Shown here piece by piece: positions 33,001 to 48,000 of a stretch of 64,000 bases of DNA; position 1 is the stretch's first letter, and each line of letters starts with the position of its first letter. The notes under the pieces were generated by a model. That model saw nothing but the letters and a program-made list of their open reading frames with translations, was not told the origin of the DNA and searched no databases. Position numbers and translations under genes: made by a program. The DNA is from Euleptes europaea (taxonomy: Eukaryota > Chordata > Lepidosauria > Squamata > Sphaerodactylidae): positions 78,491,326 to 78,555,325 of the forward strand of contig NC_079322.1 of assembly GCF_029931775.1 (NCBI RefSeq), in the 5' to 3' direction.

Positions 33001-36000
33001 GAAGTCTCTCCCCTCCCCAAACCCTGCCCTCCCCAGGCTCCACCTCCCCAAATCTCCAGGTATTTCCCAACCCAGAGCTGGCAACCCTGCACAAAAAGCA
33101 AGTGCCTGGAAAAAGAAAAAAGATGACTGAATGATATCTAAAGGGGAAAAAAGACTTGACACCAATAAAATGCTTGTGGGAAGGGCCTTCCAGTACCAGG
33201 GTACCACCACAGAGAAGGCAGAAGAACATCAGAAGACTGTGTGTTGGTCTTTACGGAAAGTTGAATGGCACATGCAGCTTTTAGGCTGCGAACTAATCTG
33301 TTACATATTTTTATCCCACCCTTCCACCAAGGAGCTCAGGACACGGATGTCTTCTGTTTTATTCTCACAACAACCCTGTACAGTAGTTTACCTGAGAGCT
33401 ACATATCTGAGGTCACCCAGTCCCTAGACTGACTCGCTAACTGCTCCTCCACATTGGTTCTGAAATGAATATGTTTGTGAAAATCTTTAAGGTCTTTGCT
33501 TTCCCCCCACTTCTCTTTATGCTAGTACAGAGGGCAGCCCCACGTGAAGGGCTGTGGCTCAGTGGAAGAGCAACTGCATGGCATGCAGAAGGTCCCAGGT
33601 TCAATCTCCGGCATCTCCCGTTAAAGGGACTAGGCAAGTAGGTGATGGGAAAGACCTCTGCCTGAGACCCTGGAGAGCTGCTGCCAGTCTGAGTAGACAA
33701 TACTGACTTTGATGGACCAGGGGTCTGGTTCAGTATAAGGCAGCTTCATGTGTTCACATGTTCCCTGAATGTGCAGGAAGGGAAAGTAGGTGCAACCCCT
33801 CCATCCTGATCATCTGCAGGGGGCGGCTGCCTGAGGAAGCGGCCATGCTCACACCCCCTCCCTGTGATTGGTGATATTCGGAAAGCAGCAGCTGCTCTTT
33901 ATGGGGAGGGGGCATACACTCAGCCCCTTCCTCCACGCAGTCCTGCCCTGCAGATGATCATGCAGAGGCATGGCCAGGGCACAACCAGGTGATCATGCAG
34001 AGGCACGGCTGGTCTCCCTCCCCATGTGTTCAGTGTACGCATGGGGCTACCTTCGGTACTGGGCTTCTGTGTCTCATCGACAGAAATTTCTCTCTTGTAG
34101 TGTAGACAGAATTGCTGCTTCCTCTGTTCCCATTTTCCTGCCACCTCAACACAACGCATCAGTTCGTTTTAATGTTGCACATATATGTAAAAGAATTGTC
34201 TCAAGAGGCATTTGACTGGGCGATGCGGCACCTTCAAGTTTCAAAACTCAGCAGAGCAAAAACCAAGAGCAGGTGCCCCTGTCTTCCTTCGCAGGCCTTC
34301 TATGAGCGCCTTTTTTGCTGGATCGTGGCCCGGATCAATAAAGTCATCGAGGTGAAGAACTATGATGCCCGACTCCATGGCAAGAACACCGTGATCGGCG
34401 TCCTGGACATCTATGGCTTTGAGATCTTTGACACCAACAGGTAGAAATGGAGCACCAAGAGGCTGGGGGGGGGTCATTTAGGATAGAGGTGGGCAGAAGG
34501 TGTGTCACGCTAGAGCAACGGCCCTATGAGGAGCAGTTGAAATACTTAGGGCTGTTTAGCTTGGAAAGAGGGCGGTTAAGGGGAGACATGATAGATGTCT
34601 ATAAAATTATGCATGGTATGGAGAGAGTGGACAGGGAGAAGCTTTTCTCCCTCTCTCATGATACCAGAAGGCGGGGTCATCTGCTGAAGCTGGAGGGTGA
34701 GAGATTCAAAACTGATAAAAGGAAGTATTTCTTCACACAATGCATAGTGAATATGTGGAACTCCCTGCCCCAGGATGTGGTGATGGCTGATTTTAATTGG
34801 AAGATTTTAAGAGGAAAGTGGACATGTTCATGGAGGAGAGGGCTATGCAAGCCTACTAGTAAAAGTGGATACTACCGTAGTCATGATGCATACCTATTCT
34901 GTACAGTATCTGAGAGCATGCCTATTCTGTGAGGTGCTGTGGAACACAGGCAGGGTAATGCTGCTGCAGTCGTCTTGTTTGTGGGCTTCCTAGAGGCATC
35001 TGGTTGGCCACTGTGTGAACAGACTGCTGGACTGGATGGGCCTGGGTCTGATCCAGCAGGGCCTTTCTTATGTTCTATCAATGGCACTGGTGCTATGGGC
35101 TCGGACTCAGCCAGCAGGCCCAGACAATGATGCCCATCCCTTCCCATGCCACTGAAGACTGGGAGCCAGCTGTGGCCCTGCCCCACATTGGGGTCTTCTT
35201 ACTGTGCTGCCTGTAAGCAGTTGCTAGGGTGACTTGGATGGAGAAGCAGCTGTGCCAATCCAGCATGACACTTCCTATGTCCTTAGCGCATTTAAATGAC
35301 AGGCTCCGGTTCTGAGATTCTTGCCTGTCAGATGGCAGGTGATTCAAAACCCTGCCCCACAAATTCCCCACCATCCCTGCCTCTTTCCTACTCCTTACCC
35401 TCGATTACCCCCAGTCCTTTCTGAGGTACTTCAAATTATGTTGGAGCCCAAATATTGCCAGATGAGTAATATAAACAAACAAGAGCTAGATTTTGGTGCG
35501 GGAACACCTTAGAGACCAGTGAGATTTTTAGTGTATAAGCTTTAAAGAGTCAAAGCTCCCTTCACCACACAGATTCTCGAAGGTTTATACCCGGGAAATC
35601 TTGTTGGTCCCTAAGGTGCCACTGGACTTGAATCCAGCTTTTCTACGGCAAACCAACCCAGCTACCCTCCTGAAACTATAAATAAGCCAATGGAGGCACA
35701 CAAGGGTGCATTTTTCTGAGTGCAGATTTTCTATAGCTTCTATTCTTGGATGACTTTGGATGCTGCAGAGTCCCACCGGCTCTCTAAGAATCAGTTTTTC
35801 CCTCCCCCTCACTTCCAGTCCTGATCCTGTGGGGGGGGGAGAGATGGGCTGCCTCGATTGGGTTTGCATTTGCTCCCCCTGGGCTGCATCCCAAGTCCCC
35901 TCTGTGCTGTGTCTTTCCAGCTTCGAGCAGTTCTGCATCAATTATTGCAACGAGAAGCTGCAGCAGCTCTTCATCGAGCTGATCCTGAGGCAGGAGCAGG

Positions 36001-39000
36001 CGGAGTACCAGCGCGAGGGCATCGAGTGGCAACACGTGAGTCGCAGTGCCTGGCAAGGGGTGGGGGGGAGTCTGGATTGGGGAAGGGGAAAGGGAGCCAG
36101 CGTGGCATTTGCCCACATTGCCTGAGGCTCAGTGGAGCAGAGAGCCAGTTCTCTGGCCTAGGCACTGGGAGAGGGAGGGGGAATGTAGGGGGAAAGCCCC
36201 CTTGGAGGAAAGAGGCCAGGGTCCGGCCTCTTTGGCATCATCCTTACTGGCCCAGTTCCTACGCCTTTAATGCAGGGTCCCCAACCCTTTTGAGACTGTG
36301 GGCACCTTTGGAATTCTGGCACAGCATGGTGGGTGCAGCCGCAACATGGGCGCCATGAAATAGCTGCCGCAGGTGGTGGAGCTGGCCACAAACGGCTGGC
36401 ACTGCTTACCTTCACTCTCACGGTGAGGATCTTTATGCTGTGGTGGCAGCTGCTGCCAAAGCAATATTTTAAAAAAAATTCTGCGCAGCCAGTCAAATCT
36501 CCAATGGCCAATCAGAAGCCTTGCTGGGCAAAAAAACTTGGCAGGTCCCCAGAAAGGTGTTGGCAGGCACTATGGCGGGGACTATGCACCACACCGGGGA
36601 CTTCTGCTTTAATGGCTTGTGACGAAAGTCATTTCCGTTGATTGACATGATGCAGCATCCTAGCTGGAGATCTCCTGCTATTACAACTGATCTCCAGCTG
36701 ATAGAGATCGGTTCCCCTGGAGAAAATGGCCACTTTGGAAGGTGGATTCTATGGCATTATGCCCCATTAAAGTCCCTCCCTTCCCCAAACCCCACCCTCC
36801 TCAGGCTTTGCCCTGAAAATCTCCAGGTATTTCCCAACCCAGAGCTGGCAACCCTAATTATCAGCAATCCCCAGATGCCACCATTCCCAGGGGGATGCTC
36901 CCAAAAATGGCAGCTCTGGGTTTCCCGCAGTGTGACACTGCCCGCTAACTCTGCCAGCTTCTCCTTGGCAGATCGAATACTTCAACAACCAAATCATTGT
37001 GGACCTGGTGGAAGAACCGCACAAGGGCATCATTGCCATTCTGGATGAGGCCTGCATGACGGCTGGCAAGGTCACCGATGCCCTCTTCCTGGAGTCGATG
37101 AACAGCCGGCTCGGCAAGCACCCCCACTATACCAGCAGGAAGGTATCGATTTACGCCTTTTGTTGACAAAGTCTGTATCCTGCCTTTTTGCCCCTCCAAA
37201 GGCAACCAGTTTGCTACCCGTTTAAAACATACATGATAAAATCGCATTTTAAAACCATTACAAACAACCTCCCTTCCCAAACACACACCATTAGAACAAT
37301 AAAAAGCAAACTTAAAATACACAAAAAAACTTAAAAAAATTGGTTAGGAAGGAGGGATCATTGATAGGGTTGCCAGCCTTCAGGTGGTGGCTGGAAATCT
37401 CCCTCTATTACAACTGATCTCCAGGTGACAGAGATCAGTTCCCCTGGAGAAAATGGCTGCTTTGGAAGGTGGACTCTATGGCATTACACCCCATTGAAGT
37501 CCTTCCCCACCCCAAATCCCACCCTCCTTAGGCTCCATCTCCTAAATCTTGAGGTATTTCCCAACCTGGAGCTGGCAACCCTCATTGCAAGAATGCCAAA
37601 TGAAACTAAAAAGTCTTCACCCACTGGGGAAGACGGGAACAGAAGGGGACAGATGAGCTTGCCTGGGGAGAGTGTTCCAGAGCTTTGGTGCCATGAACGA
37701 GAAGGCCCTGTCCCGGGTTGCCACACGATTAATCTCAGAAGGCAGGGGCACCCAAAGCAGGACCACCAAGATGACCGTAGTGGTCGGGCAGGTTCATAAG
37801 GGAGTAGGATAGAACTAATAAAATGCACTTCAACGAAGACAAATGTAACGTTCTGCATTTAGGTAGCAAAAATCAAATGCATAATTATAGGATGGGGGAG
37901 ACTTGTTTGAGCAGTAGTGTGTGTGAAAAGGATCTTGGGGTCTTAGTAGACCAAACACTGAACATGAGTCAGCAGTGTGATGCAGTAGCTAAAAAGGCAA
38001 ATGCAGTCTTGGGCTGCATCAAAAGAAGTGTAGTGTCCAGATCACGCGAAGTGATGGTATCGCTTTACTCGGCTCTGGTTAGATCTCAACTAGAGTACTG
38101 TGCTCAGTTTTGGGCACCACAATTTAAGAAAGATGTAGACAAGCTGGAATGTGTCCAGAGAAGGGCAACAAAGATGGTGAGGGGTCTGGAGACCAAGTCC
38201 TCTGAGGAAAGGTTGAAGGAGCTGGGTATGTTTAGCCTGAAGAGGAGAAGACTGAGAGGGGATATGATAACCATGTTCAAGTACTTGAAGGGCTGTCATA
38301 TAGAGGAGGTGCTGAGTTGTTTTCTGTTGCTCAAGAAGGTCGGACCAGAACCAACGGGTTGAAATTAAATCAAAAGAGTTTCCGTCTAGACATTAGGAAG
38401 AATTTTCTAACCGTTAGAGCGGTTCCTCAATGGAACAGGCTTCCTAGGGAGGTGGTGAGCTCTCCTTCCCTGGAGGTTTTTAAGAAGAGGTTGGATGGCC
38501 ATCTGTCAGCAATGCTGATTCTGTGACCTTAGGCAGATGATGAGAGGGAGGGCATCTTGGCCATCTTCTGGTCACTAGGGGTGTGTGTGGGGGGGAGATA
38601 ATTGTGAATTTCCTGCATTGTGCAGGGGGTTGGACTTGATGGCCCTGGTGGTCCCTTCCAGCTCTATGATTCTAGGCGGTCGTTCAGAGTCTGTGAGCCG
38701 TTCTTAAACAAAACCAACATCCCATTTATAGCAAAAGGGGATAAAGAGGAGGAATCTGGGCCTAGACAGCCACATCCCCACAGCAGGGATACTCACTCTG
38801 TAGTTTGGGAGCCACCTGTGGCTCTTCTGAGCACCATTCCCCACTTTGGCACCCACCATGTCTTTCAAGAAAGTGGGCAAGGCCATTGCCTAGTGGGGTT
38901 TGTGGCTGACGGGTGGTTCCTGTCTGCTTGTGTGTTCCCAGGTCAGTCCGACCGACAAGTCTATGGAGTTTGGACAGGATTTCCGGATCAAGCACTACGC

Positions 39001-42000
39001 GGGAGACGTGACGTACGTTTTGCCCTGACTCAGTGGACGTGTCATTTCTGTCTCACGGGGTGCAGAATTTGGTGGGAGTTGAGTGGTAAAAGCCCCCACT
39101 GACAAAAGCAGCCTGTAGCTTTGGGGAAAAGCGGATGTGTTGAGTGTGCGCGTTGGGTGTGGCAGGGAATGCAGGCCTTTCGATGTGTTTCTTCGCCTTT
39201 CCTAATCCAGCCAATTGTCATACCTAAAACGGAGCCTTTACCTTTGTGCTTGATTGCTTATTCTTGGGGTCCCCAACCTTTTTGAGCCTGTGGGCACCCT
39301 TGGAATTCTGACATGGCATGATGGGCACTGCCACAAAATGGCTGCCACAGCTCATTGTCATTGACAAAGTGAAGATCTTTGTGCTGTGGTGGCAGCTGCT
39401 GCCAAAGCAACATTTTTAAAAACGTGCGCAGCCAACCAGAAGTCTTGCTGGGCAAAAACTCTCCCCTGGCCCTGCCCACTTTCTAAAAACACTTGGCAGG
39501 CACCAGGAAAGGGGTCAGTGGGTGCCATGATGCCCACCGCCACCATGTTGGGGACCTCTGCCTTATTCTAACCTTGGACGTTAAAAGTGGAATGTGCTGG
39601 AGTAACTACCTCAATCTCAGTTCACGCCCCCGACGCATAACCACTTCCAGTTACCAGATTACCTCTCATCATTCAAAGCCGTACCAAGCAGCACGTCAAG
39701 CTCCGATCTGGGGAGTTCTCCTGGGGGAAGAGAACTCAATAGCCTCATGGCAACCAGCAAAAACTGTATGTGGATTTGGGTTCATTGTTGGCATTGCCAG
39801 GAGTTCAATGTTTGGCAGGCGTTGGTCTCTTACAGCTGCAAGACTGTACAGCAAACCACAGTGTCTCTTGGCAAGGGGGTTCAAAAGCCTGCGTCCGTAG
39901 GGAGGGCTGTGGCTCAGTGGAAGAGCCTCTGCTTTGCATATGGAAGGTCCAAGGTTCAGTCCCCAGCAGCGCTCCAGTTATGAGGACCAGGCAGTAGGTG
40001 CTCAGTCTAAGACCCTGGAGAGCTGCTGCCCATCCGAGTAGACAGTACTGACCTTGATGGGCCAATGGTCTGATTCAGTAGAAGGCAGCTCCGTGTGTTT
40101 GTCTTTTGCTGTTTGGGAGGGGCCATAGCTCAGGGGTTGAGAATCTGCTTGGTATGCAGAAGGTCCCCGTTCAATCTCTGACATTTTCAGTTAAAAGGAT
40201 CAGGCAGTAGGTGATGTGAAAGGCCTCTCTCTGCCTGAGACCCTGGAGAGCCGCTGCCAGTCTGAGTAGGTAATACTGAACTTGATGGGCTGATAGTCAG
40301 ATTCAGTAAAAGGCAGCTTCCTGTGTATCTTTCAGGTATTCTGTGGAGGGATTTCTCGACAAGAACAAGGACACCCTTTTCCAGGACTTCAAGCGGTTGA
40401 TGTATAACAGGTATGCAGGCCAGCTGGGGTGCGCCCTGCCTCTCATGACCTGCCTAAGTTCACAGAATCAGCACTGCTGTCAGATGGGCATCTACCCTCT
40501 GCTTAAAAACTTCCAAAGAAGAAGCGCCTACCACCTCCCGAGGAAGCCTGTTCCACTGAGGAACCACTGTAACTGTCAGAAAATTCTTCCAGAAACTCTT
40601 TAGATTTAATTTCAACCCGTTGGTTCTGGTCCGACCTTCTGGGGCAACAGAAAACAACTCGGCACCCTCTTCTATATGACAGCCCTTCAAGTACTTGAAG
40701 ATGGTTATCCTATCCCCTCTCAGTCTTCTCCTCTTCAGGCTAAACATACCCAGCTCCTTCAACCTTTCCTCATAGGACTTGGTCTCCAGACCCCTTTGCT
40801 GCCCTTCTCTGGACACGTTCCAGCTTGTCTAAATCCTTCTTAAATTGTGGTGCCCAAAACTGAACACAGTACTCTGGATGAGGTCTAACCAGAGCAGAAT
40901 AAAGCAATACCATTCCCCTACTTTCCTGTTTCACACTCACAACAACTTTGTGAGGCAGGTTAGGCTGGGATCGTAGGGTTGCCAACGTCCAGGTGAGGCC
41001 TGAAGACCTCCTGGAATTACAGGTGATCTCCAGACAACAGAGATCAGTTCCCCTGGAGAAAAAAGCAGCTTCACAGGGTGGACTCTATGGCATCACATCC
41101 CTGCTGAGGTCCCTTCTGCAGCTCCACCCCCAAATCTCCAGGAATTTCCCAACCCAGAGCTGGCAACTCTGTGTCCTGCTCCACATGATCACCACCCTTT
41201 TTTGTGGACCAGGCTTTCCAATGTTTCCTCTTGCCTCGTTCTTGGAGGCCCCTCACGTCTCCTCTGTGGTTTGTCCCCAGTGCAGACCCCGTCCTGCGAG
41301 AGATGTGGCCTGAGGGGAAACAGAGCATCACCGAGGTGACCAAACGGCCCCTGACGGCCGCCACCCTCTTCAAGAACTCCATCGTGGCGCTGGTGGAGAA
41401 CCTGGCCTCCAAGGTAATGGCGGCTCCTCCCTTAGCCTCCTGACCCATGGCCACTTGGGCCCCCCAGCTGGCTTTGTAGCATTATCCAAATGCAACACAC
41501 ACACGATGGAGTGGCAGGGGTTGTACCAGAACAAGTTGTCGGTTCTTCCGACAAAGCAAGCTGTGGCTCAGTGGTAGAGCATCTGCTTTGCATGCAGAAG
41601 GTCCCAGGTTCAATCCCTGGCACCTCCAGTTAAAAGGACCAGGCAGTGGGTAATGAGCTTTTCAGAGCTTTTCAGCTGTGTGACCTCTAGAAGTGAAATC
41701 TCTGGGTGGGTGAGTTCTGTCTGTAGTGCACATGAAGGGAAATCTTTGCCTCCCATGCCATACAGTACAGCTGCTGAGGTATATTTAAAATGGCTGTTGT
41801 TGTGAGACTGTTTGGTATCCCAGATGTGTCTTTGGTCATTTATGCCTGGGAGTTTTACTTGAGGTGCGTTGTTGGCTGGACCCACACTTTCCAGCTGGGA
41901 GTCTCTGCACCAGCAGTCTCCAAACTCAAATCAAGTCCCGCCCCTTTAAATGTCACAGTGCTCTTTCCCTAACTATGGGTATGCTGACACCAGCCAGGGC

Positions 42001-45000
42001 ATGGCAGAGAGTAAATTGCTCAGCCAGTAGGACCTGACTTGGTTGTGTCTACCCTAACCCAGGACTCACCTTGGATAGGGGCTGTAGGTCAATGGTAGAA
42101 GCACGTGTTTTGCGTGCCAAAGGTCCCAGGTTCAATCCCAGGCACCCTTGGCAACAGGATCATAGAATCATAGAGTCAGAAGGGACCTACAGGGTCATCT
42201 AATCCAACCCCCTGCACAATGCAGGAAATTCACAACTACCTCCACCCCACACCCCCAGTGACCCCTCCTCCATTCCAAGAAGATGGCCAAGGTGCCCTCC
42301 CTCTCATGATCTGCCTAAGGTCACAGAATCAGCATTGCTGACAGATGGCCATCTAGCCTCTGCTTAAAAACCTCCAGAAAAGGAGAGCCCACCACCTCCC
42401 GAGGAAGCCTGTTCCACTGAGAAACCGCTCTGTTAGAAAATTCTTCCTCATGTCTAGACAGAAACTCTTTTGATTTAATTTCAACCCGTTGGTTCTGGTC
42501 CGACCTTCTGGGATCTCAGGTGCTGAGAGAGCCTGCCAATCAGATCGAAATGAACCAGGCAAAAGAGGGTGTCATCCATTCACCGGCCTCTCCTTTTCCC
42601 TATTGCTTCCCCCCCCACCAAAAATAGGAGCCATATTATGTCCGTTGCATCAAACCCAATGACCAGAAGTCGCCGCACCTCTTTGACGAGGAACGCTGTC
42701 GCCACCAGGTGGCCTACCTGGGACTGCTGGAGAACGTGCGCGTCCGAAGGGCTGGTTTTGCCTACAGGCAGCCCTACGACCGCTTCCTGCTCCGGTAAGC
42801 ATGAGCCTGTTCCTTCCCTGCAGCTTCCGAGAGGCCATCTCAGTAGGGCCAAGATAAGGGAGAGCCAGTGTGGTGTAGCGGATGGAGAGGTGGACTAGGA
42901 TCTGGGAGACCCAGGTTTGAATCCCCGCTCTACCATGGAAACTCACCAGTCGACCTTGGGCCTGGCCTACCTCACAGGGTTGTTGTGAGAAAATGGAGGC
43001 AGGGAGAACAATGTTCTAAAAGCTGCTTTGAGTCCCAACTAGGCAGAAAAGCAGGATATAAATAAATGCAAATGCGAGTGCAAAGCTCTCATTCAGCTGT
43101 CATGTCTATTAGCTCGTAATCGGCTAGCAGTTGATAAATCTGTCCAGCCCCCTTTAAGATACATGTATTTTAAGAGTCTGTTGTGGCAGTGAGTTCCGCA
43201 AGTCGATCAGCTATTGTGTGAAGTAGGACTTCCTTTGGTTTGTCTGGAATCTACTGCCAATCAGTTTCATGGGGGGGCAGTTCTAGTGTTATGGAGGAGA
43301 CAGAAAAGGTTCTTGCTACTCACTTTCTCTGCGCTGTACTTTAATTTTGCAAAGCTCACCTTTGTTCTCAACCAGGGCTCCCCAATCTTTTTGAGCCTGC
43401 AGGGACCTTTGGAATTATGACACAGCGTGGTGGGCACAGCTGCGAAACGGCTGCCACAGCTTACCCTCCGTCACACCGTGAAGATCCTTGAGCTGTGGTG
43501 GCAGCTGCTGCTCAAGCAACATTTTTTAAAAATCTGCACTGCCAATCAAATCTCCAGTGGCCAATCAGAAGCCTCGCTGGGCAAAAGCCCCACCTGGGCC
43601 TTCCCACTGTCTAAAAACACTCAGGTGTCAGGAAAGGTGTTGGCAGGTGCCACCTCTGGGTTGGGAAGGTGTTGGCCCATTAGGGTTGCCACCTCTGGGT
43701 TGGGAAATGCTTGGAGATTTTGTTGGTGGAGCCTGAAGTGGACGGGGTTTGGAGAGGGGAGGGACATCGATGCCATAGAGTCCAATTGCCAAAGTGGACA
43801 TTTTCTCCAGGTAAACTGATCTGTATCGGCTGGAGATCAGTTGTAATAGCAGTGAAATGCCTGGTTGTCTTATAGTGTCCAGTGATAGACAACAAGGAGG
43901 AGGTTAAGTTAAAAGCAACAGTTCTTTATTTAGCTAAACACAGACCTGGGGTGAAATAACCACAGATAAGATGCAGGGTTACTCACCAACGAACAAAGGA
44001 AAGTCAGTATCATTTATGCATTCGAATGGGGCAGGCCCATAGCTGCTGACAAGCAGATTGATACACAGAAGCACCAATACACATTAGGTGTCTACTCCAC
44101 ATTAATTAGCATAGCCTATAGATATTGCCCGAAGGTGTCACTGAGTGCTTGATCTTGTGAGCTTAGTAACCAGAAACCACATTCCTGAGGATTGAGGTAA
44201 TTCAGAGCTCTCTACTGGTACGAGGCAGTACCAGGCAAGCAAGTGTAAGCTGGTGGCAACCCACTGTCGTGGATGCCAACTTTCCCAAAGCTTCCATGTG
44301 TGTGCATATGAGTACATAGTATTTTATACATATACTTATATCTGGGCATTACAGCAGGAGATCTCCAGCTAGTACCTGGAGATTGGCTACCCTAGCACCC
44401 ATGGGCATCACATTGAGGACCCTCGCTCTACACTGTACATTATTTTAGTAGAGCTCACCTTCATTCCAAACTCCGAAGCCCCAGCTGCTGTCGGCTTGCC
44501 CCTCTGTCTTGTCACTGGTGCTTTGCTGTCCCGCCAGGTATAAGATGACCTGTGAGTACACGTGGCCCAACCACCTCATGGACACAGACCGTGATGCCAC
44601 GCAGGCCCTGATGGAGCAGCACGGCTTCCAAGACGACGTTGCCTACGGGCACACCAAGATCTTCATCCGCACGCCGCAGACGCTGTTCTGTCTGGAGCAG
44701 GAGCGGGCCCAGCTGGTCCCCATCATCGTACTGTTACTGCAGAAGGTACCCGGAGAGTCACTTCTTGGGGGCGGGGGTAGTGTTAAATTTGCACACTAGT
44801 CAGTTGTAGTGAAAACGGGAAGTGGGGGAAATCCAGGGTTGCCAGGTCCCTCTTCGCTTTCGGTGGGAGGTTTTTGGGGTGGAGCCTGAGGAGGGCTGGG
44901 TTTGAGGAGGGGAGGGACTTCAATGCCATAGGGTCCAATGGCCAAAGCGGCCATTTTGTCCAGGTGAACTGCTCTCTATCGGCTGGACATCAGTTGCAAT

Positions 45001-48000
45001 AGCAGGAGATCGCCAGCTAGTACCTGGAGGTTGGCAACCCTAGGGAAATCCCAAACTGGGAGGTGAAGGCTGAGTCTTTCTGGAAAGGATCAGGGTGAGC
45101 GCGGGGCAGCTGTGAGTGTAAATTCTGGGCTTTAAAGCCAAGAGGGGACAGACTCGTGGTTAGGGTGGAGGAGCTGGAAGTCAAGGATTTCGGAGCTACA
45201 TTCCTCTTGTATTACTTGTTCGGCAAGCAGCGTCCAATTTTTGGCACCTCTTTGGTCTGGATGGATGAATGGCCACGAGCATAGATGGCTTGTAAAGGTT
45301 TTAGAAGGGTAGCCACGTTGGTCTGCAGTAGAAGAGCTAGGTTTGAGTCCGGTAGCACCTTAGAGACCCAACAAGATTTGGGGGGTATTTTCGTGAGATA
45401 TCTGATAAAGAGAGCTTTGACTGTGGAAAGCTGATCCCCTGACAATCTTGTTGGGCTTTAAGGTGCTGCTGGTCTCGAATCTAGTGGCTTTAAAAGGGGA
45501 TTAGACAGATTCATGGCGAAGAGGTTTATCAGTGGCTACTAGTCATGGTGACTAAAGGGAACCTCCACATTCAGAAGCAGTAAACCTCTGAATCCCAGTG
45601 CAAGGAGGCAACATCAGGAGGCCTTGACCCCTGTAACTTGTTGGCCTTCCAGAGGGACTGGTTGTCCACTATGTGAGACGGGATGCTGGACTAGATGGAC
45701 CCTCACGGGTCTGATCCAGCAGGACTCTTCTGAGGTTCTTATCCAGGGAAGGCCTCGGTCTCTATGCCCTGTTGTTGGCCCTCCAGAGAACACATGAAGC
45801 TGCCATATACTGAACCAAACCCTTGGTCCATCAAAGTCAGTATTGTCTACTCAGACCGGCAGCGGCTCTCCAGGGTCTCAGGCAGGGGTCTTTCACATCA
45901 CCTAAACTTGCCTGGTCCCTTTAACTGGAGATGCTGCCGGGGATTGAACCTGGGAACTTCTGCATGCCAAGCAGATGCTCTACCACTGAGCCGCGGCCCC
46001 TCCCCTAAACTGGTTGGCCACCTCTACCTGAGACCCTGGAGAGCTGCTGCCAGCCTGAGTAGACAATACCAACTGTAATGAGCCAAGGGTCTGATTCAGT
46101 AGAAGGCAGCCTCATGTATTCATGTGTGTATTCAGGCAGCTTTGGGGTTCCGTTAAGGACAGCAGAGTAGTAGATAGACACACCTGGCACAGCGGCCACA
46201 CCCTAAACCTTGTGGTGCCTAATTACCATAGGACATGAACCACTGTAGAGTTCCTCTGTGCAACCTGCTTTGAAATGAAGGGTGAGGGGGGTTGCAGTTT
46301 TGCCTGCTGGCCTCTGACTCATCTCTCTCCACCCCAGGCTTGGAGGGGTGCCCTGGCCCGCAAGCGTTGTCGATACCTCCGGGCCGTCTATACCATCATG
46401 TATTACTTCAAGCGCTACAAAGTGAAGTCCTACTTGCTGGAGCTGGTGCAGCGCTTCCAGGCCGTGCGCTGCATGCCTGACTACGGCAAGAGCGTGGAGT
46501 GGCCGGAGCCCCCAGCTGTGCTGGCGCACTTCCAGGAAAACAGCAAGCTCATCTTCCGCAGGTAGGAACAGGGGGCGCGCTGGGCCCTGGGCAACGGGCC
46601 GGGGGAAGTCACTGGTGGTGGACTCGTCATCAGCCAGTTGGAGCGGTGGACTCTGATCTGGAGAACCGGGTTCGATTCCCCCACTCCTCCACATGAGCGG
46701 CGGAGGCTAATCTGGTGAACTGGATTTGTTTCCCTACTCCTACACACGAAGCCTGCTGGGTGATCTTTGGCTAGTCACAGTTCTCTCAGCCCCACCTACC
46801 TCCCAGGGTGTCTGTTGTGGCGAGGGGAAGGAGATTGTAAGCCAGTTTGATTTTTCCTTAAGTGATAGAGAAAGTCGGCATATAAAAACCAACTCTTCTT
46901 CTCTTCTTTTATCGGGAGCCTGGCTTTGCGTTCTGCAACCATGCCAAGGAAGCACTGACATTTGGTGCAAAATTCAACATCTCGAGAAGAACGGCAGCTT
47001 TCAGTTATTTTATAAAAAGAAGTTTCTAGTCCTTATGAGTGCAAAGTGAAAACAGCAGCAAGTGTCTAGCTTGGGGTCCCAAAACATTTTGAGCCTGGGG
47101 GCACATTTGGAATTCTGACACAATGTGGTGGGTGCAGGAGGCGGAGCCAGCCACAAAATGATTGCCACAGCTTAAGTTCAGTCATACAGTGAAGATGAAC
47201 ACATGAAGCTGCCTTATACTGAATCAGACCCTGGGTCCATCAACATCAGTATTGTCTGCTCTGACTGCCAGCGGCTCTCCAGGGTCTCAGGCAGAGGTTT
47301 TTCACATCACCTACTTGCCTGGTCCCTTTAACTGGAGATGCCCCTGGGGGTTGAACCTGGGACCTTCTGCATGCCAAGCAGATGCTCTACCACTGAGCCA
47401 TGGTCCCTCCCCTTTAAGCACCCCTTCACATTAAGAGGTACAGAAAAGATATAATAGGACCCTACTTGCTGCAAGCTATGCACAGCGGTATAGACTACAG
47501 TCCTTGTTACTTTGTCCAGGTCACTTTGTGAATCATTTAGTACTGTGCACCGCTATTGCCTGCATAGAAAAGTCCTCTAGGAATAATTTCATTTTCCATC
47601 GTTTGCGGAAAGCAAGGAAGGTGAAAGCCTTCCTGACCTCCTTGGGATGGCAGTCCCATAAGGTGGGGTGCCACGACAGAGAAGATCCTTGTGCTTTGGT
47701 GGCAGCTGCTGCCTGAGCAACATTTTAAAAAATCTGCACAGCCCACTCATCTTCTGGCTGATCAGAAGTCTGGGTGGGCAAAAGCCCCCCCTGGCCCCAC
47801 CCACTTTTTAAAACACCAGGTGGGCACCAGGAAAGGTGCTGTGGTGCCCGTGGGCACCATAGTGGGGACCTCTGGTCTAGTTCCCTGAGCTGCAAGGATT
47901 TGGTTGAACCTTTGGACTGAGGGGCCCACTGGCCAAGCCTGTCTTTGGAAGCCTGCCTAAGACCTGGAAATCTGATAGCGGTGCATATGCAGAATCCCAG

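Larger units (their letters stand above)
43374..44430 (+). mobile_element. hAT (Charlie-like) MITE with nested insertions
   Basis: Left part 43374-43680 (CAGGGCTCCCCAATC ...) and right part 44395-44430 (GGGCATCACATTGAGGACCC) of one element, separated by a second MITE that itself holds an LTR. Confidence 0.75.

Noticed and set aside
37823-38362. Host gene with reverse-transcriptase-like protein
   Set aside because: This is the CR1 LINE ORF2 C-terminus, 5' truncated and repeated many times in the window.
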